Below are positions 47,552 through 55,663 of a stretch of DNA of 64,000 nucleotides, piece by piece. A program made the position numbers and the translations under genes. The stretch lies in contig CAVTON010000001.1 in the NCBI GenBank assembly GCA_963736455.1, positions 1,240,001-1,304,000 of the forward strand, written 5' to 3'. Source of the stretch: DAHUXD01 sp963736455 (GTDB taxonomy: Bacteria > Acidobacteriota > Thermoanaerobaculia > UBA5066 > Gp7-AA6). A model generated the notes under the pieces. That model had not been told where the DNA came from, searched no databases, and worked only from the letters and a program-made list of their open reading frames with translations. Position 1 is the first letter of the stretch. Every line of letters starts with the position of its first letter.

Positions 47552-47565
47552 CCTGAAGAAACAAG

Positions 47566-48978
47566 TTATCTGCCGATACCCGTCGGAAGGGACGGAACGA
47601 CCGGAGCGATGATCGCGACGCCCGAGACGTTGAGCGGATCGCAGGTCGAAGGATCGAGCTGCGTGCCCTGGATCAGCGTCGACTCGAGGGCAACCGAGCC
47701 CTCGAAGGAGTAGCCGAGCCACGCCTGGCCGAAGGGACTGCCGCCGCTGAAATCCACCTCGACCCAGCCCGCGTCCGTGCCCGTCGGGTGCACGAAGTGG
47801 ATGATGTTGGTCAGCTGGGTCTCGAGCGGGAAGTTGAACTGCGGGGCCGTGCACGGCGAGGGGCACACGCCCTGGCTGACCGTGTTCTCATCCTCGTCCC
47901 AGAAGATCTCGGTCGAGACCGGCTCGGTCTCGTCGCAGCCGAGCGTTCCGTCTTCACCGCGCCAAACCATGAAGTTCGTCGTGATGATGCCGGCCGAGGT
48001 CAGGTCGAACCAGCGGCCCGCCCAACGCAGGCCGAGCGGCTCACGCTGGTCGCCGAAGCCCTCGTCCCACGGGGCGTTGTCGCCGAGGTTGTAGTGGGCC
48101 GTGGGCGACGTGCAGTTGTTGCAAAAGACTTCGTCGTTGATGCTCAGGTACCGGGCATAGAACGTGCGGGCGATCGGTCCGCCGTCAGCCCACACGTTGG
48201 TCGCGTCGCCGAGGGTCGTGTCGGCCTCGAGGTTGACCGTCGAGATGCCGTAGGTCGGCAGGCCGTTGCCCGAGGTGAAGATGACCTCGCCCCAGAGGTT
48301 GTTCTCCATGCCGATCGCGTCGTTGATGTAGTAGTTCGGGTCGGTCGGATCGGACAGGTTGCAGTAGTTCGCGTGGTCGACCACGATGTAGCCGATCGCC
48401 ATGCCGCCCAGATCCGTGTTGCCCTTGCAGTCATTGACCGTGAGCGCCTCGGCGATGCTGAAGAACGTGCCGGAGTAATCCGTCGTGCCGTTGACGTTGT
48501 CGAGCGACGTCGCCGGGTTGCTCTCGCCGGGGACCGGGGAGGTCGGCGAGACGCGCAGGTAGCCGTCCCTCGCGGACTCACCGTAGACGATGTCGGCGCC
48601 GCGCTGGCAGACGTCGTCGCCTTTGCTGTTGAGCGTCACCGGGAGGTGGCCCGTGATGATCTGCGACATCGCCATCGCCTGCACGTCGAAACCGGACAGG
48701 GCGACGTTGAAGTCGAGCTGGATCTCCGAGAACCGGTCGTACACGTTGACGTGCGCGATCATCGGAGCCGACGACGCGTTCACGAGCGTGAGGATCGTGT
48801 CGCGAGCGCCGATGCCGGAGGTCACGATGCCGCCGTTGCCGTCGGTGCTGACCTGGAAATACGGGACCAGCAGCGTCGCGGCGGGGTGCTGGTCGAGGGT
48901 GCACGTGATGGCGGTCGCCGAGTTCGCAAAGGCGAACACCGCGGCGATAGCCAGGCACGCGATCAAAACTTTCTTCAT
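47566..48978 (-). CDS. Secreted protein of unknown function (470 aa)
   Basis: Signal peptide MKKVLIACLAIAAVFAFANS, mature start near TAITCTLDQHP. The body is beta-rich and acidic, with repeated aromatic motifs and several cysteines (VNDCKGNTD, NYCNLSDP, VFCNNCTSP, LGCDETEP, QGVCPSPC) that likely form disulphides. I recognise no catalytic motif; FDVQAMAMSQIITGHLP and HFVHPTGTDAGWVEVDF may help to identify the family. ATG at 48978 has a strong GAGGAG. It has its own terminator, so it is a single-gene unit, perhaps highly expressed. Codon use is less extreme in GC than in neighbours. Confidence 0.85.
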   Translation of the reverse strand: MKKVLIACLAIAAVFAFANSATAITCTLDQHPAATLLVPYFQVSTDGNGGIVTSGIGARDTILTLVNASSAPMIAHVNVYDRFSEIQLDFNVALSGFDVQAMAMSQIITGHLPVTLNSKGDDVCQRGADIVYGESARDGYLRVSPTSPVPGESNPATSLDNVNGTTDYSGTFFSIAEALTVNDCKGNTDLGGMAIGYIVVDHANYCNLSDPTDPNYYINDAIGMENNLWGEVIFTSGNGLPTYGISTVNLEADTTLGDATNVWADGGPIARTFYARYLSINDEVFCNNCTSPTAHYNLGDNAPWDEGFGDQREPLGLRWAGRWFDLTSAGIITTNFMVWRGEDGTLGCDETEPVSTEIFWDEDENTVSQGVCPSPCTAPQFNFPLETQLTNIIHFVHPTGTDAGWVEVDFSGGSPFGQAWLGYSFEGSVALESTLIQGTQLDPSTCDPLNVSGVAIIAPVVPSLPTGIGR

Positions 48979-49225
48979 TGAGATCTCCTCGTTACGGTTA
49001 ACTGTTCGAAAACACACGATCGAGATTTCCTTCCCTCGAACGATCCCATCACCTCCCGCACTTCGATTTACTACACCCCGTAAAACCTGATTTCTGTTCC
49101 AGTTGGGGCCAGAGGGCCCCCAGCTATGCATCGGATGATCGCCCCCGCCCCAGCCCCTGTCAAGGGGAAAAAGCACTTTTTATGCTTTCGGGTCATAACT
49201 TCGTCCCCAACCCGTTGCGGAAAAG

Positions 49226-50854
49226 TCACTTGGCCCGGTTCAGCCAGACGTTCCAGCCTCCAACCTCATTCGGAGCGGTGGACGTCACCGTGCGGGACAT
49301 CACGATGTCGAGCCTTCCGTCGCCATCGAGATCGGCCAGCTGCAGCCACTGCCCGGGCGAATCGAACTTCGGCTCTTCCTTCTCGTCGAGCTCGACGAAC
49401 GTCCCGTCCGGCTGCTGAAAGAGAACGCGCAGCTGGCGGCGGACGTCGTCGGCGAAGACGACGTCGTCGAGGCCGTCGCCGTCGAGATCGCCCACGGCCA
49501 GGGCGTTGACCGCGGCCTTCGAGCTCTTCTGGCGCCAGAGGCGGTGGCGCTCCCACTTTCCGCCCGCGAAGGAGTAAACCGTGATTCCGGCGGCCCGCAT
49601 CACCTCGGGCGTTTTCGCCGTCGAGTAGTACGAATCCGCAAAGGCCGGCGCATGCGAGGCGCCGAACGTTCCCGGAACCGTCACCGGGTGATACGCGTAG
49701 CCCTCGATCGCGTCGAACGTCACGGGCTCGAAGACTCCGTTCCCGGCGTTTCTCCAGAGCAGCGTCAGGGCTCCGGTGTAGTTGCTGCCGGTCAGGATGC
49801 TCTTCCGTCCGCTGCCGTCGTAGTCCCAGGCATGCAGGGAATTCGAGTAGAAGCCGCCGACGAGCGCCTCTTTGTTCCACTGGAAGCCGCCCTTCCCGTC
49901 GTTCAGGAATACACGCACCTGCAGCTTGTCCACGGCGCCGGTCTCATTCTGGGCGGGGATGTCGCGGGACGCCACGACATCGAGCTTGCCGTCGCCGTTG
50001 GCATCGAGGAGCGCCACCGCCTGCGACGAGAAGTCCGCCTGCGGCAGGCCTGAATGCTCGATGCGGAACCCTCCCTTTCCGTCGCCGAAGAGCGCCGTCA
50101 GGCCGCCCGCATGGGAGGCGCAGACGACGTCGAGATGGCCGTCCCCGTCGAGATCGCCGACGGCCACGGCGCCGTAGTCGATCGTGAACCGCGGCTGGGG
50201 CTTGCCGTTCTGGCTGTACGTCAACGGCCACTCCGAGAAGCCGCCCTTGCGGTCGCCGATCCAGACGCGCAGTTTGCCGTTGCCCATGCGGTTCGGCGGG
50301 GCGACGATGTCGGGGACCCCGTCTCCGTTCATGTCGGCCATCACGAAGCTCGCGCGCCACATCCCGCCGACCGGGAGGTTCGTGTTCGCGGGAGCCTCGA
50401 GACGGATCCGCGCGCCCGTGCGCGGAGGATTCAGGTCGTCGAAGTCGGCGGCGGTCACGCCGGGCGCCGGCGCGAGCGCCTTCGCCTCGGCCGAACCGGG
50501 AGGCGGGGGCTCTTGCGCGCGCTGCTGGCGCTTGAGCTCGGCTTCGTCGGCGGGCACCTTGGGCTCCGACACGTAGTAGTACTTGTCGTCTTCCTTGAAG
50601 AAGCGAATTCGCTGGTTCGGCAGGACCGGCTCGCGGACGTTGTAGTCGTCCACCTTGACGTAATCCTTCTTGGGCAGGGCGCGGATCACGTAGGTTTCCG
50701 TCTCCTCGATCACGGTCGGATCGATCCGGGACCGGATTCCCGGCGTCGGCGTCGCGCCCGGAACCGGGGCGACCGGAGGCGGCGCCGAGGGCTTGTTCGT
50801 CGACGACGAGCACGCCGCCGCGGCCATGAGAAACACCAGGGCGATTTTCTTCAC
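49226..50854 (-). CDS. VCBS/FG-GAP repeat lipoprotein
   Basis: 542 aa. Signal and lipobox-like start (KKIALVFLMAAAACSSS, Cys at about 15), then a disordered proline-rich linker. A domain with RIRFFKEDDKYYYVSEPKVP follows, and then a beta-propeller of FG-GAP/VCBS units. Calcium-loop sequences DMNGDGVPDIV, DLDGDGHLDVV, DANGDGKLDVV, DLDGDGLDDVV and DLDGDGRLDIV are present. Probably surface- or periplasm-exposed. GTG at 50854 with a strong GAGGAGG; it makes a short lipoprotein signal, favouring this start. Confidence 0.9.
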   Translation of the reverse strand: MKKIALVFLMAAAACSSSTNKPSAPPPVAPVPGATPTPGIRSRIDPTVIEETETYVIRALPKKDYVKVDDYNVREPVLPNQRIRFFKEDDKYYYVSEPKVPADEAELKRQQRAQEPPPPGSAEAKALAPAPGVTAADFDDLNPPRTGARIRLEAPANTNLPVGGMWRASFVMADMNGDGVPDIVAPPNRMGNGKLRVWIGDRKGGFSEWPLTYSQNGKPQPRFTIDYGAVAVGDLDGDGHLDVVCASHAGGLTALFGDGKGGFRIEHSGLPQADFSSQAVALLDANGDGKLDVVASRDIPAQNETGAVDKLQVRVFLNDGKGGFQWNKEALVGGFYSNSLHAWDYDGSGRKSILTGSNYTGALTLLWRNAGNGVFEPVTFDAIEGYAYHPVTVPGTFGASHAPAFADSYYSTAKTPEVMRAAGITVYSFAGGKWERHRLWRQKSSKAAVNALAVGDLDGDGLDDVVFADDVRRQLRVLFQQPDGTFVELDEKEEPKFDSPGQWLQLADLDGDGRLDIVMSRTVTSTAPNEVGGWNVWLNRAK

Positions 50855-50939
50855 TCGACCTCCTCGGAAAAAGCGTCCCCCCGGGGGATCGGGGACGAGC
50901 CGGAAACCCCCCACGGCCTGGTTTTATTCGGAATTTCCA

Positions 50940-51728
50940 TCAGATCAGGTCCGCGAAATGCGGCCGGGCGCGGGCGAACATCAGGCCGCCGGCGAGCGCC
51001 GCGAGCAGGCAGAACGCCGCGAGGTACGCCGTGGATGCGGGCGGCGGCGCCGCGTGCAGGGTGAACGCCCGGCGATAGAGATCGACCAGCCCCGAGACCG
51101 GATTCGCTTCGATGAACGGCCGCAGCCGCGCCGGCACGAGAGAGACCGGATAGACGATCGGCGTCGCGTAGAACCCGATGGTCAGGACGATCCCGACGGC
51201 ATGCGTCGTGTCGCGCAAAAAAGCCGTCGCCGTCGCCGCGAAGCAGCCGAGCCCGAAGGTCAGCAGGATCTGCAGCAGGAGCGCCGGCACGGCGAGCAGC
51301 AGCCACGCACCCGAGAGATGGCCCAGCCATCCGACGTACACGGCGTAGATCGCGAACGCGATGACCTCGTTGACGACCGCCGCGAGAACGACCGACAGCA
51401 CGAGCGTCTCGAGCGGGAAGACGGTCTTCTTGACCATCGCCGCGTTGTCCAGCAGGCAGGACGCGGAACGCGACAGCCCCTCGGAGATCGCCATCCACGG
51501 CAGGAGCCCCGCCATCAGGAACTCGGGAAAGCTCGCGAATCCTCCCTCCACCGGCACCCTCAGCACGAGCGAGAAGACTCCCGTGTAGAGCACCATCCAC
51601 AGGATCGGCAGGGCGAACGCCCAGAGGATGCCGAGGCCCGATCCGGCGTACCGGGACCGAACGTCCCGCACGACCATCTCTCTGAGCAGAAAGACCTTAG
51701 ACGAAAAATCCCGACTCGTTTCCGTCAT
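50940..51728 (-). CDS. wzm: ABC-2 type permease, polysaccharide exporter (Wzm-like)
   Basis: 262 aa. REMVVRDVRSRYAGSGLGILWAFALPILW is the characteristic N-terminal interfacial helix of Wzm/TagG permeases; about six membrane helices follow (NAAMVKKTVFPLETLVLSVV, GFYATPIVYPVSLVP). Probable partner of the Wzt-type ATPase about 9.6 kb away. A perfect TATAAT lies at 51745-51750 on this strand but no -35 is obvious. Confidence 0.88.
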   Translation of the reverse strand: MTETSRDFSSKVFLLREMVVRDVRSRYAGSGLGILWAFALPILWMVLYTGVFSLVLRVPVEGGFASFPEFLMAGLLPWMAISEGLSRSASCLLDNAAMVKKTVFPLETLVLSVVLAAVVNEVIAFAIYAVYVGWLGHLSGAWLLLAVPALLLQILLTFGLGCFAATATAFLRDTTHAVGIVLTIGFYATPIVYPVSLVPARLRPFIEANPVSGLVDLYRRAFTLHAAPPPASTAYLAAFCLLAALAGGLMFARARPHFADLI

Positions 51729-51791
51729 GTTTTTTCGGCGGCCGATTATACCGGTCGGAACTATGTTTTAATAGCATTTCCGAAAGTACAC

Positions 51792-52169
51792 ATGTCCTCT
51801 CACTCACCTCGCAAAGTCGCTCTCGTCGGCTCGCGCATCCGCGAGCTGCGCAAGGGCCGTCATCTCACGCAGACCGAGCTCTCGGAGCGGATCGGCGTCG
51901 CGCAGTCCGATCTCTCGCGCATGGAGCAGGGCGAATACAAGGTGGGCCTGGACACGCTCTTCAAGATCCTCCAGGTCTTCGATCTGAAGATGGGCGAGTT
52001 CTTCGGCGAGACCGAATCCCCGGCCGAGCGCGAGGCCCGCGATCTCGCCTCGGATTTCCGGTCTCTGTCGGAGGAAGCGCGCCAGGAAGTGCGCGACTTC
52101 GTCCGCTTCAAGCAATCCCAGGAAGCCGTGCCGGCCGAGCCGGCGGAAGAATCCCCGGAAGACGAATAA
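51792..52169 (+). CDS. XRE-family helix-turn-helix regulator
   Basis: 125 aa. HTH at about residues 12-68 (RIRELRKGRHLTQTELSERI, VAQSDLSRMEQGEYKVGLDT), with a short acidic C-terminal tail that could bind a partner. It starts a plus-strand run with the TPR protein and a secreted protein. The upstream gap has CTATGTTTTAATAG, whose ends are an inverted CTAT/ATAG, possibly its own operator. Confidence 0.9.
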   Translation: MSSHSPRKVALVGSRIRELRKGRHLTQTELSERIGVAQSDLSRMEQGEYKVGLDTLFKILQVFDLKMGEFFGETESPAEREARDLASDFRSLSEEARQEVRDFVRFKQSQEAVPAEPAEESPEDE

Positions 52170-52200
52170 AAGCCTTGAGCGAGCGCTTCGAGAGCCTAGA

Positions 52201-53133
52201 ATGACCCGATACGGCCATGGGCACGAGGACATGAGCGACCGGCGTAAGCATCTCGAGTTCCTGCGCAAGACCGCGAAGGACGCGATCTGGTCGGGCGACT
52301 ACGACCGCGCGCTGACGCTCTACGAAGACGGTCTCGCCCTGGCCCGCTCCTGGAAGGACCGCGAGCTCGAGGACCTGTTCACGTGCAACCGCGCGACGAC
52401 GCTTCTCGAGATGGACCGGCAGGATTTCGATCTCTCGCGCCTGAAGGAAATCGTGCTGCGCTGCCCCGGAAGCCCCAACGCCGTGCTCGCGGGCTATGCC
52501 TCCGCCCACGCCCACGAGGTCCGCGGCGAGTACGCCAAGGCCGCCTTCTACGCGCAGGGCGCCCTGCAGAAGAGCCGTGAGCTCGGTCTGGATGACTGGA
52601 CCGGAGCGTCGCTCAACCTGCTCGCGAACCTCGAGCTTCACGAGAGCCGGTTCGAGCAGGCCCGCGGGCTCTTCCAGGAATCCCTGGACCGCTACGAATC
52701 CGACGGCCGCGCCGAGTCCTCCGAAGCCGCGGTCGTCGCGGACAATCTCGGCTATTGCCACATCGCCCTCGACGCGGTGCCGGTCGGACTTCCGCTCGTC
52801 GAGAAGTCGCTGTGCCTGCTGGAGAGCCTCGGATCCCGGCAGGCGATGGATTACCCCTGCCTCGACCTCTGCTTCGCCTCGCTCAAGCTGGAGCGCATCG
52901 AGCAGGCGGAGAGCTGGGGCGTGCGCGCCCTCGACCTCGGCCGCGAGTTCGGCCGCAACGACGTCGTGAAAAACGCGCACTACCTGCTGGCCGAGACCTA
53001 CAGCGAGATGGGCCGCGAAAGCGCCGCCGACGAGCACTACGAGGCGCTTTCCACGTACTACCCGGATTTCCCGGCCCTGAAGAACTATCTGCACCAGATC
53101 AGCCTGATGGGCATGATCAACCTGAGGGCCTGA
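52201..53133 (+). CDS. TPR-repeat protein
   Basis: 310 aa, no signal peptide. Repeating helical pairs, e.g. SGDYDRALTLYEDGLALARS, GEYAKAAFYAQGALQKSREL, SRFEQARGLFQESLDRYESD and AESWGVRALDLGREFGRNDV, indicate a cytoplasmic TPR scaffold. It begins 31 bases after the regulator and ends in a TGATG overlap with the next gene. Members adjacent to XRE regulators may act as peptide or protein receptors; that role is inferred. Confidence 0.85.
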   Translation: MTRYGHGHEDMSDRRKHLEFLRKTAKDAIWSGDYDRALTLYEDGLALARSWKDRELEDLFTCNRATTLLEMDRQDFDLSRLKEIVLRCPGSPNAVLAGYASAHAHEVRGEYAKAAFYAQGALQKSRELGLDDWTGASLNLLANLELHESRFEQARGLFQESLDRYESDGRAESSEAAVVADNLGYCHIALDAVPVGLPLVEKSLCLLESLGSRQAMDYPCLDLCFASLKLERIEQAESWGVRALDLGREFGRNDVVKNAHYLLAETYSEMGRESAADEHYEALSTYYPDFPALKNYLHQISLMGMINLRA

Positions 53134-54212
53134 TGCGACGCCGCCTGCTTCCGAGCCTTCTTCTCGCGCTCGCCGTCATCGCGCTCCCGCGAGCGGCGTC
53201 GGCCTACGAGGAGAAGTCGCTGCTGACTCCCGACGGGACGCTGCACGATCTGCGGGCCGGCGCGGCGGTGGATCTCGGCGTCACGGACGGCGGGGTCTCG
53301 GCGCAGCAGACGCTGATCGAGTGGACTTCGCGCGCGCAGGACGGCACGGTGACGACGGCGATCCTGCCGGACACGATTTCGTACACGAACAAGCACGGAC
53401 TGCAGCTCGCCTACGACGACCAGACCTCCACGCTGCTCGTTCTCTGGACCGAGGACGTCTCGGCGTTCTCCCAGATCCGGGTCGGCGTCCTTCGCGGCGG
53501 GACGTGGACGAACTCGATGCTGCTTCCGAGGGTGGGAATCTCGAAGGCCCACAACCCGCAGATGCTCATCACGCACCGCCAGGCGAATTACCTCGACGCC
53601 GAGGGCACGCCCGTGACCAAGACGAGCTCGATCCTGTCGATCGTGTGGTGGGAACAGGGCGCCCTGTCGCAGGCCCGCTACGCGACGCTCTTCCTCGACG
53701 AGACGAACTTCGACCCGACGGCGCTGACGATCTACGACCTGCCGTCCGTGGTCGGGACCGACGGCGATACGCCCGCTCTCAACGTTCCGACGGGCGCCTA
53801 TCTCTTTCCGACGCTCCAGGCCGACGGCCTCACCGGAGCCGTCCTGATTGCGTTCGCCGATCTGCACGATCAGAAGGAGAGGGTCCTCCACGTCGACTTC
53901 CCGACGGACTGGGGCCAGCCCTCCGATCCGAACAGCATGAACTGGAAGCGCCGTCACATTCCGATCGTCGGCATCGCCGCCGAGGGACCGATGTCGCTGC
54001 AGGCGCCCAATGCGACCGAAACGCGGGATGGCGTCCGCACGACGATCGGCCTCGGTTATCGCCCGACGCTTTCCTGGAGCGACGGCCTCGCCCTGAAGTA
54101 CACCCGCCTCGCCGGCGTCGACTGGGCTCCGGTCCTCTCGGTCCCGATCAACGACCAGATGACCTACGACCAGGCTTTGGCTCTCGTGACGGGAATGGCC
54201 GAGAGGAACTAG
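53133..54212 (+). CDS. Secreted beta-propeller-like protein, function unknown
   Basis: 359 aa. Signal peptide (about 1-23, ending AASAYEE). The body has repeating LVLWTEDVSAFSQIRVGVL, SIVWWEQGALSQARYATLF and VLIAFADLHDQKERVLHVDF strands reminiscent of sialidase-like or other propellers, with no catalytic Asp-box seen. It is coupled to the TPR gene by TGATG. Nothing after its stop before the repeat array appears to be a terminator. Function unknown. Confidence 0.8.
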   Translation: MRRRLLPSLLLALAVIALPRAASAYEEKSLLTPDGTLHDLRAGAAVDLGVTDGGVSAQQTLIEWTSRAQDGTVTTAILPDTISYTNKHGLQLAYDDQTSTLLVLWTEDVSAFSQIRVGVLRGGTWTNSMLLPRVGISKAHNPQMLITHRQANYLDAEGTPVTKTSSILSIVWWEQGALSQARYATLFLDETNFDPTALTIYDLPSVVGTDGDTPALNVPTGAYLFPTLQADGLTGAVLIAFADLHDQKERVLHVDFPTDWGQPSDPNSMNWKRRHIPIVGIAAEGPMSLQAPNATETRDGVRTTIGLGYRPTLSWSDGLALKYTRLAGVDWAPVLSVPINDQMTYDQALALVTGMAERN

Positions 54213-55163
54213 GACTCGGTCTCCTCGCGGCCCGCCCTCCCCTCGAAATACCCCGTCGGTCTCCGCGTCCCCAGTCTCCCGAGCGGCGTCCCCAGTCATC
54301 CCGAGCGGCCCCGCTGTCATCCGAGCGGCCCCCCCTGTCATCCCGAGCGAAGCGAGGGATCCCTTTGAAGTCACACCGCGGCTCAGAAAGGGATCCCTCG
54401 TCGCTCTGCTCCTCGGGATGACAGCGCGGTGCGCCGGCACCCGCCCCCCTGCATCCAGAGCGGCCTCCGCTGTCATCCGAGCGGCCCCCCGCTGTCATCC
54501 GAGCGGCCCCGCTGTCATCCGAGCGGCCCCCCCTGTCATCCCGAGCGAAGCGAGGGATCCCTTTGAAGTCACACCGCGGCTCAGAAAGGGATCCCTCGTC
54601 GCTCTGCTCCTCGGGATGACAGCGCGGTGCGCCGGCACCCGCCCCCCTGCATCCAGAGCGGCCTCCGCTGTCATCCGAGCGGCCCCGCTGTCATCCGAGC
54701 GGCCCCCCCGCTGTCATCCCGAGCGAAGCGAGGGATCCCTTTGAAGTCACACCGCGGCTCAGAAAGGGATCCCTCGTCGCTCTGCTCCATCCCGAGCGAA
54801 GCGAGGGACCCCTTTGAAGTCACACCGCGGCTCAGAAAGGGATCCCTCGCTCGGCTCCTCGGGATGACAGCGCGGTGCGCCGGCACCCGCCCCCCTGCAT
54901 CCAGAGCGGCCTCCGCTGTCATCCGAGCGGCCCCCCGTCATCCGAGCGGTCCCCCGTCATCCGAGCGGTCCCCCGCTGTCATCCGAGCGGCCCCCCCTGT
55001 CATCCCGAGCGAAGCGAGGGATCCCTTTGAAGTCACACCGCGGCTCAGAAAGGGATCCCTCGTCGCTCCCTCGGGATGACAGCGCGGCGCGCCAGCCACC
55101 TGCGTCCCCGCGCGCAACGCAGTCGCGGCGCCGAGCCGGATAGACTCCTCCGCGGAGGAATCC
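54213..55163. repeat. Array of nested inverted repeats (GTCATCCCGAGCGAAGCGAGG family)
   Basis: About 950 bases without a gene. Five units of about 85 bases are seen at 54336-54423, 54534-54621, 54712-54787 (truncated), 54788-54869 and 54998-55081. Each has outer arms TGTCATCCCGAG and CTCGGGATGACA, and 14-base inner arms CGAGGGATCCCTTT and AAAGGGATCCCTCG around a constant GAAGTCACACCGCGGCTCAG loop. Shorter tandem modules of GCTGTCATCCGAGCGGCCCC fill the gaps, and a roughly 65-base spacer (start GCGCGGTGCGCCGGCACCCG) recurs after units 1, 2 and 4. It looks like amplification of a REP/MITE-like element. Confidence 0.9.
55146..55159 (+). promoter_or_regulatory. Palindrome containing the bcp ribosome binding site
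   Basis: TCCTCCGCGGAGGA is a perfect palindrome whose right half is the Shine-Dalgarno sequence, four bases before the ATG. A small hairpin could hide it. It may be coincidence. Confidence 0.3.
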
Positions 55164-55631
55164 ATGGCGCTGCTCGAGGTGGGCGACAAGGCTCCCGCGT
55201 TCAAGACGACGAACCAGGACGGCGAGAAAGTCTCGCTCGGAGATTTCAAGGGAAAGAAGGTCATCCTCTACTTCTACCCGAAAGACGACACGCCGGGATG
55301 CACGAAGGAAGCGTGCTCGTTTCGCGACGGCTGGTCGAAGTTCCGCAAGACGGGCGTCGCCGTCCTGGGCGTGTCGGTCGACGACGAGAAATCGCACCGC
55401 AGATTCGCCGACAAGTTCTCGCTGCCGTTTCCCCTTCTCGCCGACACCGACAAGTCGATCGTCAAGGCCTACGGCGTCTGGGGCGAGAAGAGCATGTACG
55501 GACGCAAGTACATGGGAACCCATCGCGTCACGTACCTGATCGACGAGAAGGGCAGGATCGCCGCCGTCTGGCCGAAGGTCAAGCCGGACGGACACGCGGA
55601 CGAGATCCTCGCGAGCATCGGTCGATCGTAG
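55164..55631 (+). CDS. bcp: Peroxiredoxin, BCP/PrxQ type
   Basis: 155 aa. Thiol peroxidase of the AhpC/TSA family with peroxidatic Cys46 and resolving Cys51 in DTPGCTKEACSFRD, as in the atypical two-cysteine BCP group. Core YFYPKDDTPGC, VLGVSVDDEKSHRRFADKF and LADTDKSIVKAYGV are as expected. Good GGAGGA ribosome site. Detoxifies hydrogen and organic peroxides; no linked reductase is seen. Confidence 0.95.
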   Translation: MALLEVGDKAPAFKTTNQDGEKVSLGDFKGKKVILYFYPKDDTPGCTKEACSFRDGWSKFRKTGVAVLGVSVDDEKSHRRFADKFSLPFPLLADTDKSIVKAYGVWGEKSMYGRKYMGTHRVTYLIDEKGRIAAVWPKVKPDGHADEILASIGRS

Positions 55632-55652
55632 GGGCGGCGACGAGCCCCGCCG
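55628..55652. repeat. Partial copy of the GC-rich dispersed repeat
   Basis: GTAGGGGCGGCGACGAGCCC overlaps the bcp stop codon and resembles the first palindrome of the family at 35.9, 42.5 and 61.7 kb; its arms GGGGC/GCCCC can pair. Confidence 0.45.
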
Positions 55653-55663
55653 GTTCGACGGTT

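Noticed and set aside
49050..49200. Hairpins in the gap between the two secreted-protein genes
   Set aside because: GGGGCC/GGCCCC and CCCC/GGGG pairings are seen but with no U-tract or consistent position relative to the stop; not called as a terminator.
54281..55090. CRISPR-like regularity in the repeat array
   Set aside because: Units are self-complementary nested hairpins with constant loops and repeated spacers, not short direct repeats with unique spacers, and there are no cas genes.
54418..55264. Several short open frames inside the repeat array
   Set aside because: They follow the repeat copies, have repeated peptide composition and lack ribosome sites, so they are by-products of the repeats.
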